From Cenarchaeum sp. SB0662_bin_33 (lineage in GTDB: Archaea > Thermoproteota > Nitrososphaeria > Nitrososphaerales > Nitrosopumilaceae), in the NCBI GenBank assembly GCA_009840065.1, contig VXON01000098.1, positions 1-5,037 of the forward strand: a stretch of 5,037 nucleotides of DNA, in the 5' to 3' direction. This document shows positions 1 to 4,843 of the stretch, piece after piece. The translations under genes were made by a program, and so were the position numbers. Below the pieces are notes generated by a model, which was not told where the DNA came from, made no database searches, and was given only the letters and a program-made list of their open reading frames with translations. Every line of letters starts with the position of its first letter. Position 1 is the first letter of the stretch.

Positions 1-25
1 TAGTGTGTATGGGCGATTTTAGTAC

Positions 26-41
26 TGCATAAACTTATGCA
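26..41. repeat. 16-bp palindrome (7-2-7) left of the IS630 element
   Basis: TGCATAA and TTATGCA form a perfect inverted repeat around a 2-nt centre (AC). The symmetry ends exactly here, since the flanking bases on both sides are C. It lies just outside the candidate left end of the IS630 element, in about 100 bases with no gene of their own. The compact symmetry fits a dimeric DNA-binding protein site better than a transcription terminator, because no T-tract follows on either strand. The function is unknown; it could belong to the promoter of a gene beyond the left edge. Confidence 0.4.
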
Positions 42-51
42 CGCCGCTATA

Positions 52-69
52 TGTGCAGAATAATACATG
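52..69 (+). repeat. Candidate left terminal inverted repeat of the IS630 element
   Basis: This 18-bp stretch begins TGTGCAG and ends AATACATG, directly after a TA at 50-51. It pairs with the reverse complement of 1443-1460 (13 of 18 identical). A related copy of the inner motif, ATTACATGT, recurs at 84-92, exactly 22 bp (two helical turns) inward from ATACATGT at 63-70. That is reminiscent of the doubled transposase-binding sites in some Tc1-like ends. The match is by eye and could partly be chance. Confidence 0.35.
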
Positions 70-101
70 TTGGATGCTAAATTATTACATGTCATATATG
101 G

Positions 102-1316
102 TCAGGCGGCTACTGCTAAACAGGGTGTCTCTGATGTCATGTCCCATATACGGCAGGATGTTTTGATGGGTTGCTGGACACCCTCAGGCAGCATATAATC
201 CATGAGTTTGGGAGGAGTCAACTCGCTATTATTCACAATCCCCGTTATTGTAGCCTTCAGGTCGTCTATTGAGTCAAAATAGTTGCCGGCCAAGGCGCGC
301 TTGAGGTCACGCCATAGCACCTCTATGGGGTTCAGTTGAGGGGCATACTTGGGAAGGAAGATACGCACCATACCACCATTGGAATCTCTCTCATACTCGT
401 CCATCTTTTGTGACTTGTGAGACGAAACATTATCCAAAACGACTACCACATCACCCACAACCGCCCTGATCTTGTCTATAAATGACTCAAGGGTTTCAGA
501 ATTGGTCGAATCTACAATGGCGATATGGAACCAACCGTCCCCTAATACACCCATAAGCCGTACCGACTTTTTTGACCAACTCATGGGTATGGTCTCATGA
601 CCGCCGACGGGCAACCATCCGTAGTCATTCCATCCGCCCACCATACAGGATGCCTCATCCAGAGCCATTATGACATATCCCAGAATCGCCATTGCCCTCA
701 GGCGTTCTGCAGTCGTCTTCTTGAATTGCATTTGTTCCTCCTCCGAAGCGCTCTTGTGGGGAGATGGCCTTGACTTGCGGAATGAGTATCCCACATTATG
801 CATCATACGACGTACGGTGTCGATACTACACTCCACACCCAATCTCTCGGATATCATACCCTTGATCATCTTAGACTGCCACCGTCTTCTCTCATACCCC
901 AACTCCTCAGGAGATTTGGATAGCCACTCTTGTACTGTCTTTGTCATGGTATCAGTCAGCAATCGAGCTCGGCCAGGGGGCTTGTGGTCATCCAAATCAT
1001 TCAAACTTCTCCTTCTTCCCCTCGCTAACCAGCCGCGCACCGTGTCTGGCCGCCTGCACATCTCCTTCGCTATCGTATGGAGGGTCTTGGACTCCTTTCT
1101 CTTAATGCATGCCAACAACACGGTCTTCTCCTTACACTCTTTGAGGTTCGCCATACGCTCTTCCATCTCTTCAATGGTGTGATCTGGCATGAACTTGTCA
1201 CCTTTTTGAATACGTTCCTCCCCCTTTGCCGTGGGTCGGGGGCCATCTTTTGATGCGTCGCGGTTAAATACTTTGTCCGTGATACTCTTTTGTGCCGACC
1301 TGTTGGAGTTGAACAT
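102..1316 (-). CDS. IS630-family DDE transposase
   Basis: This is the transposase that cuts and pastes the surrounding element at TA dinucleotides. Residue numbers count from a GTG five codons upstream, at 1329-1331. An N-terminal helix-turn-helix lies at about 82-108 (TIAKEMCRRPDTVRGWLARG). A second, winged-helix-like domain covers about 160-190 and ends in the family signature SIDTVRRMMHNVGYSFRKSRP. The RNase H-fold core carries all three acidic residues: D225 in MALDEAS, D300 in VVVLDNVSSHKS, and E337 in PQLNPIEVLWRDLK. The D300-E337 spacing fits IS630. The total of about 404-409 aa is somewhat long for the family because of a charged N-terminal extension of about 60 residues. I prefer the ATG at 1314-1316 because a TATTTAAAG box is centred about 26 nt upstream, giving a leaderless message; the GTG would lie upstream of that transcription start. 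No frameshift or internal stop is seen, so the gene is probably functional. The C-terminal tail after residue 380 is not recognisable. Confidence 0.93.
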   Translation of the reverse strand: MFNSNRSAQKSITDKVFNRDASKDGPRPTAKGEERIQKGDKFMPDHTIEEMEERMANLKECKEKTVLLACIKRKESKTLHTIAKEMCRRPDTVRGWLARGRRRSLNDLDDHKPPGRARLLTDTMTKTVQEWLSKSPEELGYERRRWQSKMIKGMISERLGVECSIDTVRRMMHNVGYSFRKSRPSPHKSASEEEQMQFKKTTAERLRAMAILGYVIMALDEASCMVGGWNDYGWLPVGGHETIPMSWSKKSVRLMGVLGDGWFHIAIVDSTNSETLESFIDKIRAVVGDVVVVLDNVSSHKSQKMDEYERDSNGGMVRIFLPKYAPQLNPIEVLWRDLKRALAGNYFDSIDDLKATITGIVNNSELTPPKLMDYMLPEGVQQPIKTSCRIWDMTSETPCLAVAA

Positions 1317-1337
1317 ACCATTAGGTGGCACATTTTT

Positions 1338-1346
1338 CTTTAAATA
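1338..1346 (-). promoter_or_regulatory. TATA box of the IS630 transposase gene
   Basis: Read on the minus strand this is TATTTAAAG, a good archaeal TATA element. Its centre (about 1341.5) is some 26 nt before position 1316, the A of an in-frame ATG. That is the usual TATA-to-start distance in archaea, so transcription and translation would begin at the same base. No ribosome binding site precedes either possible start. Confidence 0.5.
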
Positions 1347-1442
1347 CTACATAGCCGATCTAAATTAACTTTATTGTGTAATAAATTCCACCCATATTTC
1401 AACGAAGAGTCATAACGGCATGATATAACACTGTGAACGAAG

Positions 1443-1460
1443 CATGTATTGATCTTTTCA
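1443..1460 (-). repeat. Candidate right terminal inverted repeat of the IS630 element
   Basis: The minus strand reads TGAAAAGATCAATACATG and pairs with the left repeat at 52-69 at 13 of 18 positions; a TA (1461-1462) lies directly outside. A weaker internal partner is AATTTATTACAC on the minus strand at 1376-1387. It resembles AATTATTACATG at 80-91 on the left, but the spacing on the two sides differs. Confidence is limited because the matches are imperfect. Confidence 0.35.
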
Positions 1461-1602
1461 TATCCAATATGGTGCCATCGACCACTGGAAAAAATATTGA
1501 GGATCATTTCTGAGTACTACGTGGCCGCAATCGCAGTCATCGGCGTGTTGCGGGTACGAACATACTAAATTTTTCCCATTTTTTGAAAACCCATATAGCG
1601 CC

Positions 1603-1609
1603 TTATATC
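1603..1609 (+). promoter_or_regulatory. TATA box of the small plus-strand cassette
   Basis: TTATATC is centred about 25 nt upstream of the ATG at 1630-1632, the distance expected for a leaderless archaeal message. An alternative box, CATATAG, lies at about 1592-1598 and would place the start of transcription near the GTG at 1615. No ribosome binding site is visible before either codon. Confidence 0.4.
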
Positions 1610-1629
1610 ATATCGTGCAGTATGACGGT

Positions 1630-1851
1630 ATGAAACATACAGATGTGGTGGACACTGCCCTACAGATAGTTGATGCGGGACGCACTGCGCACATATACTA
1701 TGATGGTTCCCTGCAGTGCGGCGAGGAACCTGTAGGCAAGACGATACTGGTCCTCAGGCCTACAAGGCGCGTTAGCCGGCAAACACTCCTGGTTATGTTG
1801 ACACACCGCCTGCGCATGAAGGGTATTAGCAATGGAAAGCCATGCGCTTGA
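1630..1851 (+). CDS. Hypothetical protein, 73 aa, first gene of a two-gene cassette
   Basis: I do not recognise this protein. It is small and basic towards its end, with no membrane segment or signal peptide. The middle reads as two short beta strands around a glycine-rich turn (HIYYDGSLQCGEEPVGKTIL). A basic stretch (RPTRRVSRQ) and a leucine-rich helix (LLVMLTHRLRMKG) follow, so a small DNA- or RNA-binding protein is possible but unproven. The open frame extends five codons upstream to a GTG at 1615. I chose the ATG because a TATA box lies about 25 nt upstream. The last 20 nt overlap the start of the DUF1937-like gene, which argues for a coupled transcription unit and supports this being a real gene. 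It lies between two minus-strand mobile elements, so it may be a relic of an accessory island. Confidence 0.5.
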   Translation: MKHTDVVDTALQIVDAGRTAHIYYDGSLQCGEEPVGKTILVLRPTRRVSRQTLLVMLTHRLRMKGISNGKPCA

Positions 1852-2014
1852 TACGGTAGCCGACCTGATTGCCGGGCGGAACGCATATGTGGCATCACCA
1901 TATGGGGATGCGGATGCGCGGCGGTACGACAGATATGATGCAGTATTGCGCATATGCGGCTATCTTATATCCGCCGGCGTGCGCGCATACTCAGGAACCG
2001 GTAAGTTAACGTGA
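1832..2014 (+). pseudogene. Truncated DUF1937-like protein (nucleoside 2-deoxyribosyltransferase-like fold), cut by the tnpB element
   Basis: Residues 18-54 carry the start of the DUF1937 pattern: a first beta strand with AYVASPYGD, an RYDRYDAVLR helix, and a second strand ending GVRAYS. Family members usually read YLASPYSHPD, then an arginine- and alanine-rich helix, then a G-x-x-V-[YF]-SPI strand. The match stops after Ser54 (about 1993). The next six residues, GTGKLT, look like read-through into the neighbouring element before a TGA. Family proteins are roughly twice this length, so the C-terminal half, including the expected catalytic region, is missing and the product is probably non-functional. 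The fold is related to nucleoside 2-deoxyribosyltransferases, and such genes are common on phages and plasmids. The ATG overlaps the preceding gene by 20 nt. Family assignment is from motif memory and fairly likely; the truncation follows from position. Confidence 0.55.
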
Positions 2015-2905
2015 GATACCAGTCTGTGTTTCCACAAATGTTGACGGTGAGCCGCCATTCAGAGGAGCTCCATAAAGATGTCCATTGTTGGCCAATGGGC
2101 AAACAAGCCCAACCTTTGGACGGCCTGTACCGGCCATCACGTCACCAACGACACTGGGAGGTGTAAGTGTCGCGAGATGTATCTTTCCTCTCAAGACCAT
2201 TCCGGCCTTGTCTTGCAGTGTATAGACGGCTTGCGCGCGTTTACTCCACTGCACTGCATAAAAAGTGAATAATATGTTGAATGCCGCATTGACGTCCGCG
2301 TGGTATGCTACACCACAGTTATGACACCTAAACTTGCTGCCTTTACGCCATGTGTTTGTGCTGCCGCACATGCAGCAGTGTTGTGATGTATATTTCTGGT
2401 CTATTTCCATGTACTCTGTATTGTGTTGCAAAGCCTGTTGCGTCAGCAAGGCCCGCGCCTCGCCGCACTTGCTTTGTCGCATTGGACGGTTCTTGTTTTT
2501 CTGACCCTTCCCTTTTGTGGTCATTGTACGGAGGTTCATGCCCTCCATGATGATTTTGTCGCACTGCGCGAATAGTTTTTTGGCAAACTTGCGCAGCTTG
2601 TCTTTCTGCTTGTTCTCCATCTTTTTGTAGACTGATTGTAGTTGCGCATGTAGGTTGCGCCACTTATGTGAATGGAGTTTACAACGAGCCATCTTCTTTT
2701 GAATCCGGGCGATATTGCGCAGTGTGTCTTTTTCACGAAGCGTCAGCATGGCAATACTGCCGTCCGACTTTCCGACTATAAGCGTGTGCTTGCCGCCCAT
2801 GTCAATCCCCGCATGTATGCCGGTACATACGCGGTCCGGGACGTGCTCGCGTATTGTAACGTGCAGCTCGAACTGCCTCTCTTTATCACCATGATTCGTC
2901 ACATC
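1994..2905 (-). mobile_element. Decayed IS200/IS605-type element (tnpB only), boundaries approximate
   Basis: The stretch between the break in the DUF1937-like gene (about 1993) and the end of the acetyl-CoA synthetase gene (about 2886-2905) consists of tnpB sequence. No tnpA (Y1 transposase) is present, and the part of tnpB that would be its 5' half is gone. The element can therefore be mobile only if helped in trans, and probably not even then, since the left end seems deleted. The right end (3' of tnpB) appears to lie at 1994-2010. I could not identify the terminal hairpins or target tetranucleotide with confidence. The left boundary is inferred from where the protein begins to look like TnpB (about residue 11-20). 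Confidence 0.6.
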
Positions 2906-2935
2906 CACAATCTTGCAGGATACGGCGTACCTCAT
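2006..2935 (-). pseudogene. tnpB: TnpB-family RNA-guided nuclease, N-terminally truncated
   Basis: TnpB is the nuclease of IS200/IS605 elements and the ancestor of Cas12; it cuts DNA using an omega RNA made from the element's 3' end. All core residues are present: D45 in the RuvC-I motif GIDMGGKHT, E131 in IIMEGMNL, and D214 in ADVNAAFNIL. A zinc ribbon has C187/C190 (CCMCGS) and C204/C207 (FRCHNCG). A lysine-rich bridge-like helix lies at about 78-120. In full-length TnpB (about 400 aa) the first aspartate sits near residue 190; here it is at 45, so some 140 residues of the wedge and recognition domains are missing. The frame opens just after a TAG inside the acetyl-CoA synthetase gene, and its first 10-15 codons are probably that gene's 3' end read in another frame, not native TnpB. 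It is most likely inactive. The intact catalytic triad argues against a nuclease-dead TnpB-derived repressor. The C-terminal tail after 225 is long but typically variable. Confidence 0.85.
2082..2135 (-). repeat. Cluster of hairpin-forming repeats in the 3' end of tnpB (possible omega RNA part)
   Basis: Three inverted repeats sit close together 75-130 nt before the tnpB stop codon. They are CCATTG/CAATGG (2082-2087 with 2093-2098), TGGGC/GCCCA (2096-2100 with 2107-2111), and the near-palindrome GGCC-TGTACC-GGCC (2122-2135, one mismatched pair). The first two overlap and so are alternatives to each other. In IS200/IS605 elements the structured omega RNA overlaps the 3' end of tnpB and runs to the right end, so the position fits. 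The region is also coding, and I have no direct evidence for an RNA. Confidence 0.25.
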
Positions 2936-4775
2936 CTAATGCTCCGGGCTCCTCCATGGTGGTTAGATCACCTATTTGTTTGCCGGTCACCAAGCTCTTT
3001 AGCAGTCTTCGCATTATCTTGCCGCTCCGGGTCTTGGGCAGTATGGGCACTATATGAATGGCATCGGGCCTAGCCACTGTCCCAATCTGACTGACTATAA
3101 TTTTTTCAAGCTCGGATTCCATACCCATACCATCCATTCCAGAGCGCAGTACAACAAAGACCACTATTCCCTCACCGCGAATCTCATCAGGTACGCCTAT
3201 GACGGCGGATTCGGCAACCTTCTTGTGTGATACAAGACAGCTCTCCAACTCTGCCGTTCCAATGCGATGGCCGGAGACCTTTAGTATGTCATCAGCCCGG
3301 CCCAGCAGCCACATGTAACCATCCTTGTCCTGTATGGCATAGTCTCCAGGATAGTAATAATCTGGAAATCGAGACCAATACGTATCACGATATTTTTGCT
3401 CATCTCCCCACAACGTCAGCATCATGCCAGGCCATGGGTTGCGCACCACCAGATACCCCTTGGTGTCCGGGGGCGCGGTCTTGCCGTTCTCATCTAATAC
3501 CGCCATATCAATGCCGGGAATTGGCAGCGTTCCTGATCCTGGTTTGAGTGGAATGCTCTCCAATCCAGGTAGTGCCGATATTAACATCCCGCCGGTCTCT
3601 GTCTGCCACCATGTATCTATGACTGGACATCTACCATCGCCTATTACATCATGATACCACACCCACACCTCTGGATTTATGGGCTCTCCCACACTACCAA
3701 GCAGCCTCAGGGAGCTTAGATTGTACGATTTTGCCGCCATAGCATTATGTCTCATCAACATGCGCAGCGCGGTGGGTGTGGTGTAAAATATGCTAACTTT
3801 GTGCTTTTCCAATATCTGCCATGTCCTAGATGGGTTTGGATGGTCGGGTGCGCCCTCATACATGACCTCCGTGGCGCCGCATAGAAAAGGTGCGTACGCA
3901 ACATAACTATGACCGGTCACCCAGCCCACATCTGCCGTACAGTGGTAGATATCTGTATCTTGTATGTCAAATGCCCATCTGAATGTAGAATGAATATGAG
4001 TCATGTAGCCTCCTGTGCCGTGTAGCACTCCCTTTGGCCTGCCCGTAGTACCTGATGTATATAATATGAATAGCGGATCGGTCGACTCGACCGGCTCTGC
4101 GGCGCATTTATCACTCTTGTTATTAATTTCGGTCCAGGGCACCCAGGTGGATGGTATGCCGTCTTGGCGTTGTACCATTATTGTATGCCGTATCTTGAGG
4201 GATGATTTTAGGGCCTCCTGCGCCGTCTGGGCCAGTGGAATAATTCTGCCACGACGATACCCCACATCCGCCGTAATCAATACAGTAGACCCCGAATCAT
4301 TCATTCTGTCTGCAAGTGATTTTGCACTAAAACCTGAAAATACCACCGTATGAACGGCTCCCAGTCTGGCACATGCCATCATGGATACGATTATCTCAGG
4401 AATCATGGGTAGATATATTGTTACACGATCCCCCTTCCTGACACCCAATGACTTTAACAGGTTGGCAGTCTTTTGCACCTGCAGATATAGTGTGCCATAA
4501 GAGACTGTCTGCGAGGTACCATCCTCCCCCTCCCAAATTATAGCCGGCTTGTCGGCAATATCATCCTGATGTATATCCAACGCATTATACGATATGTTGG
4601 TGGTACCGCCAACGAACCATCGGGCAAAGGGTGGGTTCCATCTAAGTGTCTCTTTCCATGGCGTAAACCAGTGTAGTAATCTTGCCTGCTCATCCCAGAA
4701 CTGCACATTATCCCCTGATGCGCCCTCCCTGATGGATGGGTCACTCCTTCCAAGATTGGTAGAATACACCTCCAT
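2886..4775 (-). CDS. acs: Acetyl-CoA synthetase, AMP-forming (acetate-CoA ligase)
   Basis: This cytoplasmic enzyme makes acetyl-CoA from acetate, CoA and ATP in two steps through acetyl-AMP, releasing AMP and pyrophosphate. At 629 aa it has normal family length. An ACS N-terminal cap covers about 1-70. Core motifs follow in order: the phosphate-binding loop YTSGTTGRPKG (239-249), SVGEPINPE (361-369), DTWWQTETG (387-395) and YYPGDYA (474-480). The hinge and C-terminal domain begin at GRADDILKVSGHRIGTAELES (492-512). The catalytic lysine is K586 in PKTRSGKIMRR, the site that lysine acetylation silences in bacterial Acs. W390, the second Trp of DTWWQ, corresponds to the residue that narrows the acyl pocket to acetate, so acetate is the likely substrate, with propionate a lesser alternative. 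A TTAATATC TATA box about 30 nt upstream and the lack of a positioned ribosome site support the ATG at 4773-4775. The gene has its own promoter behind a terminator. Its last 50 nt overlap the open frame of the tnpB remnant, so the final few residues (about CDESW) may have been altered by that insertion. Confidence 0.96.
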   Translation of the reverse strand: MEVYSTNLGRSDPSIREGASGDNVQFWDEQARLLHWFTPWKETLRWNPPFARWFVGGTTNISYNALDIHQDDIADKPAIIWEGEDGTSQTVSYGTLYLQVQKTANLLKSLGVRKGDRVTIYLPMIPEIIVSMMACARLGAVHTVVFSGFSAKSLADRMNDSGSTVLITADVGYRRGRIIPLAQTAQEALKSSLKIRHTIMVQRQDGIPSTWVPWTEINNKSDKCAAEPVESTDPLFILYTSGTTGRPKGVLHGTGGYMTHIHSTFRWAFDIQDTDIYHCTADVGWVTGHSYVAYAPFLCGATEVMYEGAPDHPNPSRTWQILEKHKVSIFYTTPTALRMLMRHNAMAAKSYNLSSLRLLGSVGEPINPEVWVWYHDVIGDGRCPVIDTWWQTETGGMLISALPGLESIPLKPGSGTLPIPGIDMAVLDENGKTAPPDTKGYLVVRNPWPGMMLTLWGDEQKYRDTYWSRFPDYYYPGDYAIQDKDGYMWLLGRADDILKVSGHRIGTAELESCLVSHKKVAESAVIGVPDEIRGEGIVVFVVLRSGMDGMGMESELEKIIVSQIGTVARPDAIHIVPILPKTRSGKIMRRLLKSLVTGKQIGDLTTMEEPGALDEVRRILQDCGCDESW

Positions 4776-4786
4776 TATGCCATATG

Positions 4787-4801
4787 GGAGGATATACCTC
4801 C
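4787..4801. promoter_or_regulatory. Perfect inverted repeat GGAGG-N5-CCTCC in the acs promoter
   Basis: GGAGG and CCTCC flank an ATATA centre between the acs TATA box and the start codon, covering or adjoining the expected transcription start. A repressor bound here would block the start. The minus-strand GGAGG at 4797-4801 resembles a Shine-Dalgarno core, but it is about 21 nt from the ATG, too far to act as one. The only ATG nearer to it (4781-4783) reads ATG GCA TAA, a two-codon frame. No regulator gene lies nearby. Confidence 0.4.
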
Positions 4802-4802
4802 G

Positions 4803-4810
4803 ATATTAAG
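4803..4810 (-). promoter_or_regulatory. TATA box of acs
   Basis: The minus strand reads CTTAATAT, followed by C. Its centre (about 4806) is near 30 nt upstream of the acs ATG, predicting a transcription start within a few bases of 4779 and a 5' leader of only a few nucleotides. A second candidate, TTTAAATG at about 4832-4838, would give a leader of about 30 nt that contains the GGAGG inverted repeat, but it overlaps the T-tract of the upstream gene. Confidence 0.4.
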
Positions 4811-4813
4811 AAA

Positions 4814-4831
4814 GCGCCTGTATGTGGGCGC
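4814..4831. repeat. Short hairpin GCGCC-N8-GGCGC between acs and the upstream gene
   Basis: A five-base-pair GC stem closes an 8-nt loop (TGTATGTG). After one mismatch it continues with two or three A-T pairs. It lies just downstream of the T-tract of the right-edge gene and just upstream of the acs TATA box. It could stabilise the 3' end of the upstream message or be a regulatory site for acs. The order (T-tract before the hairpin) is wrong for a bacterial-type intrinsic terminator. Confidence 0.35.
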
Positions 4832-4835
4832 ATTT

Positions 4836-4842
4836 AAAAAAA
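4836..4842 (-). terminator. T-tract terminator after the right-edge gene
   Basis: On the minus strand seven T residues follow the TAG stop codon (4844-4846) after one A. Archaeal RNA polymerase stops at such T-runs in the non-template strand without needing a hairpin. The tract separates the upstream gene from acs and supports acs having its own promoter. Confidence 0.5.
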
Positions 4843-4843
4843 T

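Larger units (their letters stand above)
52..1460 (-). mobile_element. IS630/Tc1-family insertion sequence, boundaries provisional
   Basis: The element is defined by its transposase gene. For the ends, the best pair I found by eye is positions 52-69 on the left and the reverse complement of 1443-1460 on the right. Both are 18 bp, both start TG, and they match at 13 of 18 positions, including an unbroken 8-bp inner block AATACATG. Each is flanked outside by TA (50-51 and 1461-1462), the dinucleotide that IS630/Tc1 elements target and duplicate. The implied length of about 1.4 kb is reasonable for a 1.2-kb gene. The repeats are imperfect, so the ends are tentative. The presence of an IS630-type element itself is not in doubt. 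Confidence 0.5.
1332..1629. other. Intergenic gap between the IS630 transposase and the plus-strand cassette
   Basis: This stretch of about 300 bases holds the divergent promoters of the transposase (minus) and the small plus-strand cassette. It also holds the candidate right inverted repeat of the IS630 element (1443-1460). I see no convincing gene. One short plus-strand open stretch, about 1424-1513, encodes 29 residues before a TGA and is bounded upstream by another TGA; it resembles nothing I recognise. The 1560-1610 part is AT-rich, with TTTTTCCC and repeated CATAT motifs, which fits promoter DNA. Confidence 0.5.

Noticed and set aside
670..1182. 170-aa plus-strand open frame opposite the IS630 transposase
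   Set aside because: It is fully antisense to a gene with clear catalytic and helix-turn-helix motifs, shows no recognisable domain, and has Ser/Leu-rich composition typical of shadow frames.
1070..1333. 87-aa minus-strand frame starting with an ATG just upstream of the transposase start
   Set aside because: It is a +1 shadow of the transposase N-terminus with basic, low-information composition. The ATG would also lie upstream of the predicted transcription start.
77..1367. 8-bp direct repeat CTAAATTA at 77-84 and 1360-1367 as a target-site duplication
   Set aside because: IS630 elements duplicate only TA, and the bases just inside these repeats show no inverted similarity.
1424..1513. Short plus-strand open stretch (29 codons) in the intergenic gap, considered as a gene relic
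   Set aside because: It is bounded by stops at both ends, resembles no family I know, and the adjoining frames do not continue the similarity.
8..1592. Alternative transposon ends using TATGGG (8-13) and the inverted CCCATA (1590-1595 region)
   Set aside because: Only six bases match and the implied element is too long for a single 1.2-kb gene. The 52-69/1443-1460 pair is longer and TA-flanked on both sides.
2006..2935. Nuclease-dead TnpB-derived regulator (TldR-like)
   Set aside because: All three RuvC acidic residues are present, and it is the RNA/DNA-recognition half that is missing, the opposite of that class.
2672..3073. 133-aa plus-strand open frame across the tnpB-acs junction
   Set aside because: It is antisense to both genes, has no recognisable motif, and spans a recombination junction, so it is a chance frame.
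4015..4353. 112-aa plus-strand open frame inside acs
   Set aside because: It is antisense to the phosphate-binding-loop region of acs, a strongly conserved coding stretch, and has no domain of its own.
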